From Thiohalospira sp046546335 (GTDB lineage Bacteria; Pseudomonadota; Gammaproteobacteria; Thiohalospirales; Thiohalospiraceae), in the NCBI RefSeq assembly GCF_046546335.1, contig NZ_JBKGYA010000007.1: a DNA stretch of 26,462 nt. The stretch is one strand, 5' to 3'. A model generated the notes under the pieces. It was not told the DNA's origin. It saw nothing but the letters and a program-made list of their open reading frames with translations, and did no database searches. Of the stretch, positions 15,289-23,218 are shown piece by piece. Every line of letters begins with the position of its first letter. Position 1 is the stretch's first letter. The translations under genes and the position numbers were made by a program.

Positions 15289-16788
15289 TCACGATTCTTG
15301 CGGCTGCTCCGCGAACCACGGCTCGCGGGCGGCGAGGATCAGTTGCCCCGCGCGCTCCTCATCCAGGCCCTCGACCTCGAGCAGGTCCGGCACGGCCTGG
15401 TCCGCCAGATCCTCCATGGTGCAGATCCCCTGAGCCGCCAGCTTCTTCGCCAGCTCCTCATCCATCCCCTCCATGTTGAGGAGATCCTCGGCAGGCTCCT
15501 GATCGTCGGCCGCCTCGCTCCCGGCGATGGCGCGGGTCAGGAGGGCATCACGGGCCCGCTCGCGCAGTTCGTTGACGATATCCTCGTCGAACTCCTCGAT
15601 CTCCACCATCTCCGAGACCGGCACATAGGCGACCTCCTCCAGACTGGAGAAGCCCTCCCGAACCAGGATCTCGGCAACATCTTCATCCACGTCCATGCTG
15701 TCGGTGAACAGCGCCAGGAGCTCGGCGGCCTCGCGTTCGCTCTTCTCCTGGGCGTCCTCCTCGGACATCACGTTGATCTCCCAGCCGGTGAGCTCGGAGG
15801 CCAGGCGGACATTCTGGCCGCCCCGGCCGATGGCCTGGGAGAGCTGCTCCTCGGCCACCGCGACGTCCATGCTGTGGGCATCCTCGTCCACCACGATGGA
15901 GACCACATCCGCGGGGGACATGGCGTTGATGACGAACTGCGCCGGATTCTCGTCCCACAGGACGATGTCCACGCGCTCGCCGTTGAGTTCGTTGGAGACG
16001 GCCTGGACGCGCGAACCGCGCATGCCGACACAGGCCCCTACCGGGTCGATCCGCTGATCGCGAGTATGGACGGCGATCTTGGCACGGCTGCCCGGGTCCC
16101 GGGCGGCGCTGAGCAGCTCGATGACGCCGTCGCCGATCTCGGGAACCTCGAGCCGGAAGAGTTCGATGATGAACTGCGGGTCGGTGCGGCTGACGAACAG
16201 CTGCGGGCCGCGCGGCTCGTGGCGGACATCCTTGAGATAGCCGCGCAGGCGGTCGCCGGTACGGATGGACTCCCGGGGGATGGTCTCCTCGCGCGGCACG
16301 ATGGCCTCTACCGCCCCCTCGATCTCGAGGATGACGTTGCCCCGCTCCACGCGCTTGACCCGGCCGTGGATGAGCTCGCCCTTGCGGTGGGCGTACTCCT
16401 CGACGATCTTGGCCCGCTCGGCCTCGCGCACCTTCTGCACGATGACCTGCTTGGCGGTCTGCGCCGCGATGCGCCCGAACTCCTCGGGCTCCACCTCGTC
16501 CTCGATGAACCCACCGAGTTCGATACCCGGCTCGTACTCCTGGGCGGCGCTGTAGGTGATCTCGCGCTCGGGCGCCTCGACGGCGTCGTCCTCCACTACC
16601 TGCCAGCGGCGGTAGGCGGCGTAATCCCCGCTACCGCGATCCACCGCTACGCGAATATCGACGTCACCGCCGTGGCGCTTCCGGGTGGCGGTCGCCAGGG
16701 CCATCTCGATGGCCTCGAAGATGATTTCCTTGTCGACGCCCTTCTCGTTGGAGACCGCGTCCACCACCAGCAAGATGTCTTTGCTCAT
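15289..16788 (-). CDS. nusA: Transcription termination/antitermination factor NusA
   Basis: This 499-residue protein (E. coli 495) binds RNA polymerase, increases pausing and intrinsic termination, and joins Nus antitermination complexes. The N-terminal polymerase-binding domain starts MSKDILLVVDAVSNEKGVDKEIIFEAIE. An S1 domain follows (GELIHGRVKRVERGNVILEI), then KH domains (GACVGMRGSRVQAVSNELNGERVDIVLW and IGRGGQNVRLASELTGWEINVM). Two C-terminal acidic helix-hairpin-helix repeats follow (about 365-425 and 440-490). The ATG at 16788 matches the family N-terminus; the frame continues upstream but overlaps rimP. A 7-bp hairpin lies in the 46-bp gap behind rimP. In E. coli NusA represses its own operon; the tandem terminators upstream would be a natural place for similar control here. 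Confidence 0.97.
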   Translation of the reverse strand: MSKDILLVVDAVSNEKGVDKEIIFEAIEMALATATRKRHGGDVDIRVAVDRGSGDYAAYRRWQVVEDDAVEAPEREITYSAAQEYEPGIELGGFIEDEVEPEEFGRIAAQTAKQVIVQKVREAERAKIVEEYAHRKGELIHGRVKRVERGNVILEIEGAVEAIVPREETIPRESIRTGDRLRGYLKDVRHEPRGPQLFVSRTDPQFIIELFRLEVPEIGDGVIELLSAARDPGSRAKIAVHTRDQRIDPVGACVGMRGSRVQAVSNELNGERVDIVLWDENPAQFVINAMSPADVVSIVVDEDAHSMDVAVAEEQLSQAIGRGGQNVRLASELTGWEINVMSEEDAQEKSEREAAELLALFTDSMDVDEDVAEILVREGFSSLEEVAYVPVSEMVEIEEFDEDIVNELRERARDALLTRAIAGSEAADDQEPAEDLLNMEGMDEELAKKLAAQGICTMEDLADQAVPDLLEVEGLDEERAGQLILAAREPWFAEQPQES

Positions 16789-16805
16789 ACCCTGCCTCTG
16801 CTTGG

Positions 16806-16823
16806 CCCCGGAACGCTCCGGGG
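16806..16823 (-). other. Intercistronic stem-loop between rimP and nusA
   Basis: CCCCGGA (16806-16812) pairs perfectly with TCCGGGG (16817-16823), giving a 7-bp GC-rich stem with a 4-nt loop. No U-run follows on the minus strand, so it is not a Rho-independent terminator. It may mark a processing or pausing site just ahead of the nusA ribosome site. Confidence 0.5.
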
Positions 16824-16834
16824 ATGTCCCCATA

Positions 16835-17290
16835 TCATTCGGCCGGCACCAGCCGCGCCGTCTCCACCGTGTCCAGATCGAAGCGGCGGTTCTCGCCCTC
16901 CACCTCCACCTCGATGGCCTCCCCCTCCACCGCAAGAAGACGACCGCGGAACTTGCGGCGCCCCTCCTCGTCCGGGACCACCAGTCGGAAGCGGATCTCC
17001 TCGCCGACGAAGCGCTGGAACTGCTCCGCGCTGAACAGCGGTCGGTCCAGGCCGGGCGAAGAGACCTCGAGGTGATACTCGCCGCGGATGGGGTCCTCGA
17101 CATCGAGGGCGGCGCTGACCTGATGGCTGACCTGCTCACAGTCGTCGATGCCGACCCCCTCCGGGGCATCGATATAGACGCGCAACACCCGGCGTTTGGA
17201 TCCCGTGAACTCCACGCCCACGCACTCGTACCCGAGACCGGCCACTGCCGGCTCCACCACTGCCCGGATTGCTTCCGACGCCTGTCGCAC
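16835..17290 (-). CDS. rimP: Ribosome maturation factor RimP
   Basis: The 151-residue protein (E. coli 150) is needed for late 30S assembly. The N-terminal domain contains EPAVAGLGYECVGVEF and VLRVYIDAPEGVGIDDCEQVSHQVSAALDVEDPI. The block YHLEVSSPGLDRPLF is nearly identical to the E. coli sequence, and an Sm-like C-terminal domain ends TARLVPAE. GTG at 17290 is chosen because it gives exactly the family N-terminal length before the GLG motif; the longer open frame would run into the terminator hairpin at 17302-17327. The ribosome site is weak. It is the first protein gene of the nusA operon, directly downstream of the tRNA-fMet terminators. Confidence 0.93.
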   Translation of the reverse strand: MRQASEAIRAVVEPAVAGLGYECVGVEFTGSKRRVLRVYIDAPEGVGIDDCEQVSHQVSAALDVEDPIRGEYHLEVSSPGLDRPLFSAEQFQRFVGEEIRFRLVVPDEEGRRKFRGRLLAVEGEAIEVEVEGENRRFDLDTVETARLVPAE

Positions 17291-17301
17291 TGTTGTCGCC
17301 C

Positions 17302-17327
17302 AAACAAAAATGGGCCCTATCGGCCCA
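17302..17327 (-). terminator. Second terminator between tRNA-fMet and rimP
   Basis: On the minus strand TGGGCC (17327-17322) pairs with GGCCCA (17316-17311) around a 5-nt loop, and TTTTTGTTTG follows. This is a short but well-formed Rho-independent terminator. It ends only about 11 bases before the rimP start codon, so all rimP transcription from upstream must pass it. Confidence 0.65.
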
Positions 17328-17335
17328 CTGTCGAA

Positions 17336-17355
17336 CCCCACCGCCCGCGGTGGGG
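17336..17355 (-). other. GC-rich hairpin between the two terminators
   Basis: CCCCACCGC (17336-17344) is complementary to GCGGTGGGG (17347-17355) with two bases between, effectively a 7- to 8-bp stem with a small loop. No U-run follows on the minus strand. It could serve as an RNase III target or as an alternative pairing partner in an attenuator. Confidence 0.5.
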
Positions 17356-17360
17356 CCTAC

Positions 17361-17382
17361 AAAAAAGGCCCCATGCGGGGCC
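17361..17382 (-). terminator. Rho-independent terminator of tRNA-fMet
   Basis: On the minus strand GGCCCC (17382-17377) pairs with GGGGCC (17372-17367) around a GCAT loop, followed directly by TTTTTTG. It lies 14 bases past the tRNA CCA end and is a clear intrinsic terminator for the tRNA transcript. Confidence 0.85.
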
Positions 17383-17396
17383 TCGAGTCACGAATA

Positions 17397-17473
<77 letters not shown>

Positions 17474-17486
17474 ATCGAGGTTGAGA

Positions 17487-17515
17487 ATAGTAACGCCCCT
17501 GGCGTCGGAACGCAA
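17487..17515 (-). promoter_or_regulatory. Promoter of tRNA-fMet (and possibly rimP-nusA operon)
   Basis: On the minus strand TTGCGT (17515-17510) and TACTAT (17492-17487) are separated by exactly 17 bp. The -10 starts 14 bases before the mature tRNA 5' end, giving a very short leader. The spacer contains a 5-bp inverted repeat (ACGCC-AGG-GGCGT), which might act as a weak terminator for nuo read-through. Confidence 0.6.
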
Positions 17516-17524
17516 GCCCTCGCC

Positions 17525-17854
17525 TCACTGCCAGCCCCGGTGGCGCTGGAGCAGCGGCCGGAACTGGTAGCGCCAGATAAAGCCCGGCGCCGCAAAGACG
17601 GCGAACAGGGCGAGCCCCACCGTGTAGAACTCCCAGTCCTGTTCGTGGATATCGCCGATGGCGCGGTTCTCCGCACCCAGGGCCAGTCCGCCGGTAATCA
17701 GGAAGTAGACGAACCACTCCAACAGGCGCAGCCAGGCCCCCTTGTTGCCCCCCGGGGGCTGGAAGACGAAGAAGAGGAGGTCGCTGACCCACGGCAGGTT
17801 CGCGAGGATCAGGGCGACTCCGATGAGTGCCCAGACGAGGATCGTCTGTTCCAT
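17525..17854 (-). CDS. DUF2818 family membrane protein following nuoN
   Basis: This 109-residue protein has three to four hydrophobic segments (about 5-33, 46-62, 75-94). The pattern LANLPWVSDLLFFVF, KGAWLRLLEWFVYFLITGGLALGAENR and DWEFYTVGLALFAVFAAPGFIWRYQFR matches the DUF2818 family, which recurs directly after nuoN in beta- and gammaproteobacteria. The ATG at 17854 lies 2 bp after the nuoN stop, so it is surely cotranscribed. Its role is unknown; a complex I assembly or accessory function is suggested only by this context. Confidence 0.85.
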   Translation of the reverse strand: MEQTILVWALIGVALILANLPWVSDLLFFVFQPPGGNKGAWLRLLEWFVYFLITGGLALGAENRAIGDIHEQDWEFYTVGLALFAVFAAPGFIWRYQFRPLLQRHRGWQ

Positions 17855-17856
17855 GT

Positions 17857-19305
17857 TCAGGCTCCCGGAAGGCCGAAGGCAGCGATACAGGCGGACATCA
17901 GCGCGCCGGGAAAGAGTCCCAGGCCCAGAATGGCCAGACCGTTGACCGAGAGCACCGCACGCAGGTCGGCGTCAGCGACCAGCGGCCCGGTATCCTCCGG
18001 CTTGTCGAAGTAGAGGAATTTCACGACGCGCAGATAGTAGAAGGCCCCGATGATGGAGAAGACCACGGCGGCCACGGCGAGTTCCACCATGCCGGCGGCG
18101 ACCACCTCCTGGATGACGCCGACCTTGGCCCAGAAGCCGAGGAAGGGCGGCACGCCGGCCATGGAGAACATGACGATGAGCATGATCCCGGCGAACCAGG
18201 GGCTGCGCTCGTTGAGGCCCTTGAAGTCCTCCAGCCGCTCGGCCTCCAGGCCGGCCCGTGAAAGCAGGATCACCATGCCGAAGCCGGCCAGGGTCATCAG
18301 GGAGTAGGCGATGGTGTAGAACATCGCCGCGGCATAGCCCGACTCCGTCGCGGTGAGCACGCCCAGGAGGATGAAGCCCACGTGAGCGATGGCCGAATAG
18401 GCCAGCATCCGCTTGATGTTGCTCTGCGCGATGGCCAGGAGGTTACCCACGCCCATGGAGAGCACGGCCAGGATGGCGAACATCCCCTGCCACTCGGCGT
18501 GGAGCTCGCCGAGGCCGTCCACCATCAGCCGGATGGCCATGGCAAAGGCCGCCAGCTTGGGCGCGGTGGCGATGAAGACCGTCATGGGCGTCGGCGCGCC
18601 GTGGTAGACGTCCGGGATCCACATGTGGAAGGGGACGGCCCCCAGCTTGAAGGCGACCCCGACCACCAGGAAGACCAGCCCGAAGGTCAGGATGAGACCC
18701 TCGGCCTGCCCGGCGCCGATGGCGGCGTTGATGGCGGCCAGCTCCAGCTCACCGGTAGCGCCATAGATCATGGACATGCCGTAGAGCAGCATGCCGGAGG
18801 CCATGGCGCCGAGCACGAAGTACTTCATGGCCGCCTCGGAGGCCATGGGGGACTGGCGGTTCATGGCCACCATGGCGTAGAGCGAGAGCGACAGCAGCTC
18901 CAGCCCGAGGTAGACGGTCAGCAGGCTCGCCGCCGAGATGAGCACCATCATCCCGAGCGTAGCGAAGAGGCCGAGGAGGTAGAACTCCCCCTTGAGCAGG
19001 CCGCGATCCCGCAGGTAGGGCCGGGCGTAGAGGAAGACCACGAAGACCGAGAGGTAGGCGAAGGCCTTGAGGAGGTCCGACATGCCATCGCGGATGAACA
19101 TGCCGTTGAAGGCCATCCCCGCCTGGCTCTCCATCATCCCCAGGGTGAGGACCGCGGCGCCCACCAGGGCCACCTGGGAGAGCAGGTAGGTCACCGCCCG
19201 GCTGTGCTCCGTGAGGAAGAGGTCGATAAGCAGGACGAGACACGCCATCCCCAGGAGGAAGAGCTCCGGGAGCGCCGTCAGGAAATCGGAAGCATCGAGT
19301 ATCAT
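17857..19305 (-). CDS. nuoN: NADH-quinone oxidoreductase subunit N
   Basis: This 482-residue integral membrane protein is one of three antiporter-like proton-pumping subunits of complex I (E. coli 485). It has about 14 membrane helices. The family core is visible in KYFVLGAMASGMLLYGMSMIYGATG, then FKLGAVPFHMWIPDVYHGAPTPMTVFIATAPKLAA and IKRMLAYSAIAHVGFILLG, which hold the conserved lysines of the proton path. GGGAGAG lies nine bases upstream of the ATG. It follows nuoM by 19 bp and precedes the DUF2818 gene by 2 bp. Confidence 0.97.
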   Translation of the reverse strand: MILDASDFLTALPELFLLGMACLVLLIDLFLTEHSRAVTYLLSQVALVGAAVLTLGMMESQAGMAFNGMFIRDGMSDLLKAFAYLSVFVVFLYARPYLRDRGLLKGEFYLLGLFATLGMMVLISAASLLTVYLGLELLSLSLYAMVAMNRQSPMASEAAMKYFVLGAMASGMLLYGMSMIYGATGELELAAINAAIGAGQAEGLILTFGLVFLVVGVAFKLGAVPFHMWIPDVYHGAPTPMTVFIATAPKLAAFAMAIRLMVDGLGELHAEWQGMFAILAVLSMGVGNLLAIAQSNIKRMLAYSAIAHVGFILLGVLTATESGYAAAMFYTIAYSLMTLAGFGMVILLSRAGLEAERLEDFKGLNERSPWFAGIMLIVMFSMAGVPPFLGFWAKVGVIQEVVAAGMVELAVAAVVFSIIGAFYYLRVVKFLYFDKPEDTGPLVADADLRAVLSVNGLAILGLGLFPGALMSACIAAFGLPGA

Positions 19306-19324
19306 GGTCGTGTTGCTCTCCCGC

Positions 19325-20842
19325 TTACAGCTTGGACTGGGCCACGTGGTCCAGCAGGTTGTGGACGCTGGCGTGCATCACTTCCAGCAGGGGCGCCGGC
19401 CAGACACCCAGCAGCAGCACGAAGATCGCGAGCATCGCCATGAGCAGGAACTCACGGGCATTGATGTCCGAGAGCTCGGCAACGCCGTCGTTGGTGACCC
19501 GGCCGAAGATCACCCGCTTGATCATCCAGAGGGTGTAGGCCGCACCGAGGATGAGCGTGGTGGCCGCGGCGAAGGCGAACCAGGGGTTGGCCTTGAAGCT
19601 CGCCAGGATGACCAGGAACTCGCCCACGAAGCCGGAGGTCCCCGGCAGCCCCGCATTGGCCATGGCGAAGAAGACGGCGAAGGAGGCGAAGACCGGCATG
19701 GTATTCACCACGCCGCCGTAGTCGGCGATCTCGCGGCTGTGCAGGCGGTCGTAGAGCACCCCGATGGCGAGGAACATCGCCGCCGAGACGAAGCCGTGGG
19801 AGATCATCTGGACCACGGCGCCCTCGATGGCCATGGCCGCCCCGTTCCAGCTGCCGGTGGCCTCGTGGATCCCGAAGATGACGAAGAAGCCCAGGGTGAC
19901 GAAGCCCATGTGCGAGATGGACGAGTAGGCCACCAGCTTCTTCATGTCCTTCTGGACCAGGGCGACGAAGCCGATGTAGACGATGGCGATGAGGGACAGC
20001 GCGATCATCAGCCCGTCCAGGGTCGACGCCGCATCCGGCGTGATGGGCAGCGAGAAGCGCAGGAAGCCGTAGGCGCCCAGCTTGAGCATGATCGCCGCCA
20101 GGATCACCGAGCCGCCGGTGGGCGCCTCCACGTGGGCGTCCGGCAGCCAGGTATGGACCGGCCACATGGGGACCTTCACCGCGAAGGCGATGAGGAAGGC
20201 CAGGAAGATCAGCACCTGCTCGGTCAGCGTCAGGGGCAGGGTGTGGAAGTCCAGGATGCCGAAGGTCCCGGACTGGAAGTACATGTAGAGCAGCGCCACC
20301 AGCATGAACACCGACCCGAGGAAGGTGTAGAGGAAGAACTTGATGGTGGCGTAGACCCGTCGCGGCCCGCCCCAGATCCCGATGACGATGAACATCGGGA
20401 TGAGCAGCGCCTCCCAGAAGACGTAGAAGAGCATGGCGTCCAGGGCCGCGAAGACCCCGATCATCAGCCCCTCCATGATGAGGAAGGCGCCCAGATACTG
20501 CGCCGGCTTGTACCGGATCACCTGCCAGCCGGCGATGACCACCAGCAGCGTGGCGAAGGCCGTGAGCAGGATGAGCGGCATGGAGATGCCGTCGACGCCC
20601 AGGTGGTAGTTGATGGAGAGCGCCGCGATCCACGGCGCGAACTCCTGGAACTGCATCTCGGCGGTGGCCGTATCGAAGCCGAACCAGAGCGGCAGCGAGA
20701 GGCCCACGGTCACCAGGGCGACGACCAGCGAGAGGACGCGCGACTCCAGGGCGTTGCGCTCGCCACCGGTCGCCAGCACCAGCAGGCCGCCGATGATGGG
20801 CGTCCAGATAACCAGACTCAGCAGGGGAAGATCGGTAAGCAT
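19325..20842 (-). CDS. nuoM: NADH-quinone oxidoreductase subunit M
   Basis: This 505-residue antiporter-like membrane subunit of complex I (E. coli 509) pumps protons. Characteristic blocks are YHLGVDGISMPLILLTAF, FYVFWEALLIPMFIVIGIWGG (the conserved Glu of TM5), VKVPMWPVHTWLPDAHVEAPTGGSVILAAIMLKLGAYGFLRF (the conserved Lys) and DMKKLVAYSSISHMGFV. About 14 helices are expected. The ATG at 20842 is preceded by AAGG about 9 bases upstream. It lies 31 bp after nuoL and 19 bp before nuoN in the operon. Confidence 0.97.
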   Translation of the reverse strand: MLTDLPLLSLVIWTPIIGGLLVLATGGERNALESRVLSLVVALVTVGLSLPLWFGFDTATAEMQFQEFAPWIAALSINYHLGVDGISMPLILLTAFATLLVVIAGWQVIRYKPAQYLGAFLIMEGLMIGVFAALDAMLFYVFWEALLIPMFIVIGIWGGPRRVYATIKFFLYTFLGSVFMLVALLYMYFQSGTFGILDFHTLPLTLTEQVLIFLAFLIAFAVKVPMWPVHTWLPDAHVEAPTGGSVILAAIMLKLGAYGFLRFSLPITPDAASTLDGLMIALSLIAIVYIGFVALVQKDMKKLVAYSSISHMGFVTLGFFVIFGIHEATGSWNGAAMAIEGAVVQMISHGFVSAAMFLAIGVLYDRLHSREIADYGGVVNTMPVFASFAVFFAMANAGLPGTSGFVGEFLVILASFKANPWFAFAAATTLILGAAYTLWMIKRVIFGRVTNDGVAELSDINAREFLLMAMLAIFVLLLGVWPAPLLEVMHASVHNLLDHVAQSKL

Positions 20843-20873
20843 GGGCTGTAACCTTATTGCTGGTTCTTCCCGC

Positions 20874-22835
20874 CTACAGCACGAAGAGGATGAACAGCCC
20901 CAGGAGGCCGAGCATCATCGCGAAGGCGTAGTGATAGAGGAATCCCGACTGCACGTGCCGGAAGCGGCCGGCCATCCAGCCCACCGAACGGGCCACCCCG
21001 TTGACCACGAGGCCGTCGATGAGGCGGACGTCGCCCACCTTCCACAGCAGCTGGCCGAGTCCGCGCGCCCCGCCGCCGAAGGCGGCCTGGTTGAACTCGT
21101 CAAAGCCGTACTTGTACTCCAGCACCGTATGGACCGGCCGCAGCCGCTCGGCGATGCGCGCCGGCAGGTCGGGCCGCCGCATGTAGAGGTACCAGGCGGC
21201 CGCCACGCCCAGCAGGGCCAGCCAGACCGCCGGCCCCTGGAGCCCGTGGACCACGAAGCTCCACACCCCGTGGTAGTGGTGGCCCAGCTCCGCGAGGGTG
21301 TCGTGGGCCGGCAGGACGTGGATGGCCTCGGAGAAGAAATCGCCGAAGAGCATCGGTCCGACGTAGAGGCCGCCGATGACCACCGAGGGGATCGCCAGGG
21401 CGATGAGCGGCACGGTCACCACCGAGGGGGACTCGTGGAGGTGCTCCCGGGTGTGGTGATCCATCCGCTCCTGGCCGTGGAAGACCAGGAAGAACATCCG
21501 GAAGGTGTACAGGGCCGTGATGAAGACGCCGGCCAGCAGCGCCCAGTAGGCCAGGCCGGCCCCGGGGATCGAGGAGTAGTGCACGGCCTCGATGATGGCG
21601 TCCTTGGAGAAGAAGCCGGCAAAGCCCGGGAAGCCGATGAGCGCCAGGGAACCGATGAGCATCGTGATCCAGGTGACCGGCATGTAGCGCTTGAGCCCGC
21701 CCATGCGCCGCATGTCCTGCTCGTGGTGCATCGCGATGATCACCGAGCCCGCCGCCAGGAAGAGCAGCGCCTTGAAGAAGGCGTGGGTCATCAGGTGGAA
21801 GACGCCGGCGGCGTAGGCCGAGGCCCCCAGGGCGGCGGTCATGTAGCCGAGCTGGGAGAGCGTGGAGTAGGCCACCACCCGCTTGATGTCGTGCTGCACC
21901 AGGCCGAGCAGGCCCATGAAGAGCGCCGTGATGGCGCCGATGGCCATGACCACCGCGAGCGCCACCTCGGAGAGCTCGTAGATGGGCGACATCCGCGCCA
22001 CCATGAAGATACCGGCGGTCACCATGGTCGCCGCGTGGATGAGCGCGGAGATGGGGGTCGGGCCCTCCATGGAGTCGGGCAGCCAGACGTGCAGCGGCAC
22101 CTGCGCCGATTTCCCCATGGCGCCGACGAACAGGAGGATGGCGATGAGCGTCATCACCTGCCACTCCACCCCCGGGATCACCTCGAGGGTCATGCCGGCC
22201 ATGGAGGGGGCGGCGGCGAAGACATCGGCGTAGTCGACGCTGTTGAAGTACATCAGCACCGCCGCGATCCCCAGCAGGAAGCCGAAATCGCCCACCCGGT
22301 TGACCAGGAAGGCCTTGAGGTTGGCGTGGATGGCGGTGGGCCGCGTGTACCAGAACCCGATGAGGAGGTAGGAAACGAGCCCCACGGCCTCCCAGCCGAA
22401 GAAGAGCTGGAAGAAGTTGTTCGCCATCACCAGCATGAGCATGGAGAAGGTGAACAGGGAGATGTAGCTGAAGAAGCGCTTGTAGCCGGGGTCGTCGTGC
22501 ATGTAGCCGATGGTGTAGACGTGCACCATCAGCGACACGAAGGTGACCACCGCCATCATCATGGCCGTGAGGTTGTCCACCAGGAAGCCGACCTCGAACC
22601 GGATCCCGTCACTCACCAGCCAGGTGTAGACCGCCTCGTTGTAGGCCGGCGCCCCGTCCATGACGTGGTGCTTGAAGACCCAGAAGGAGAGGACGGTGGA
22701 GACGGCCACCCCGAGGATGGTCACCCAGTGGGCCACCGAACGGGTGATGAAGCGACCGAAGAGGCCGGCGATGATCGCACCGACCAGCGGGGCCAGGACG
22801 ATCGCGAGATAGACGTTCTGCATCGATTCCGCCAC
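20874..22835 (-). CDS. nuoL: NADH-quinone oxidoreductase subunit L
   Basis: This 653-residue protein is the most distal proton-pumping subunit of complex I, with about 16 helices and a long C-terminal lateral helix. Diagnostic blocks are FFQLFFGWEAVGLVSYLLIGFW, GKSAQVPLHVWLPDSMEGPTPISALIHAATMVTAGIFMV, DIKRVVAYSTLSQLGYM and FFSKDAII. The GTG at 22835 is preferred because AAGGGA lies seven bases before it; an in-frame ATG at 22823 has a poorer ribosome site. It begins 4 bp after the nuoK stop. At 653 residues it is somewhat longer than E. coli NuoL (613). Confidence 0.96.
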   Translation of the reverse strand: MAESMQNVYLAIVLAPLVGAIIAGLFGRFITRSVAHWVTILGVAVSTVLSFWVFKHHVMDGAPAYNEAVYTWLVSDGIRFEVGFLVDNLTAMMMAVVTFVSLMVHVYTIGYMHDDPGYKRFFSYISLFTFSMLMLVMANNFFQLFFGWEAVGLVSYLLIGFWYTRPTAIHANLKAFLVNRVGDFGFLLGIAAVLMYFNSVDYADVFAAAPSMAGMTLEVIPGVEWQVMTLIAILLFVGAMGKSAQVPLHVWLPDSMEGPTPISALIHAATMVTAGIFMVARMSPIYELSEVALAVVMAIGAITALFMGLLGLVQHDIKRVVAYSTLSQLGYMTAALGASAYAAGVFHLMTHAFFKALLFLAAGSVIIAMHHEQDMRRMGGLKRYMPVTWITMLIGSLALIGFPGFAGFFSKDAIIEAVHYSSIPGAGLAYWALLAGVFITALYTFRMFFLVFHGQERMDHHTREHLHESPSVVTVPLIALAIPSVVIGGLYVGPMLFGDFFSEAIHVLPAHDTLAELGHHYHGVWSFVVHGLQGPAVWLALLGVAAAWYLYMRRPDLPARIAERLRPVHTVLEYKYGFDEFNQAAFGGGARGLGQLLWKVGDVRLIDGLVVNGVARSVGWMAGRFRHVQSGFLYHYAFAMMLGLLGLFILFVL

Positions 22836-22839
22836 GGCG

Positions 22840-23145
22840 CTATCCCTTCATTGAATCCAGGTCGGCAACGTTGATGGTGTTCCGGTTCCGGAACAGCACC
22901 ACCAGGATGGCCAGCCCGATGGCCGCCTCCGCCGCCGCCACGGTAAGGATGAAGAAGACGAAGACCTGCCCCGCCAGATCCCCCAGGAAGTGGGAGAAGG
23001 CGACGAAGTTCATGTTCACCGCCAGCAGCATCAGCTCGATGGACATGAGCAGGATCAGCACGTTCTTCCGGTTGAGGACGATCCCGGCCATGGAGAGGCC
23101 GAACAGGATCGCCCCCAGGATCAGGTAGTCGGACAGCGCTATCAT
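22840..23145 (-). CDS. nuoK: NADH-quinone oxidoreductase subunit K
   Basis: The 101-residue membrane subunit (E. coli 100; ND4L in mitochondria) has three helices. LIGxxxVL-type N-terminal helix is followed by ILLMSIELMLLAVNMNFVAFS with the conserved helix-2 Glu and by FVFFILTVAAAEAAIGLAILVVLFR with the second key Glu, both part of the proton path. ATG at 23145 gives the family length; the frame extends upstream but through the hairpin region after nuoJ. AGGGA sits three bases before the ATG. Confidence 0.96.
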   Translation of the reverse strand: MIALSDYLILGAILFGLSMAGIVLNRKNVLILLMSIELMLLAVNMNFVAFSHFLGDLAGQVFVFFILTVAAAEAAIGLAILVVLFRNRNTINVADLDSMKG

Positions 23146-23162
23146 TTCCCTACCCCGTTTCG

Positions 23163-23181
23163 GCCGCCCGCTCCGGGCGGC
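23163..23181 (-). other. Intercistronic stem-loop between nuoJ and nuoK
   Basis: GCCGCCCG (23163-23170) pairs perfectly with CGGGCGGC (23174-23181) around a 3-nt loop, an 8-bp all-GC stem. No U-run follows in the direction of transcription. The 73-bp nuoJ-nuoK gap is the largest in the nuo stretch seen here, so the element may set a processing or stability boundary. Confidence 0.6.
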
Positions 23182-23218
23182 GGTTTCTGGTGATTGCGGG
23201 TACGCCGGCAGCGGCGAC

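Noticed and set aside
12420..15479. A 1019-codon open frame on the plus strand antisense to infB and rbfA
   Set aside because: The protein is compositionally extreme (Gly, Leu, Asp, His rich) with no recognisable domain. The opposite strand codes for complete IF-2 and RbfA. Long antisense frames are common in DNA this GC-rich.
17291..17341. Extended RimP N-terminus from 17341
   Set aside because: It would include the terminator hairpin and U-run; the GTG at 17290 gives the exact family length.
20610..22874. Long plus-strand open frames antisense to nuoL, and similarly to nuoM (19211-20851) and nuoH-nuoJ (23231-25390)
   Set aside because: They are mirror frames of hydrophobic nuo genes in GC-rich sequence, full of His, Asp, Glu and Arg, with no family resemblance and no convincing ribosome sites.
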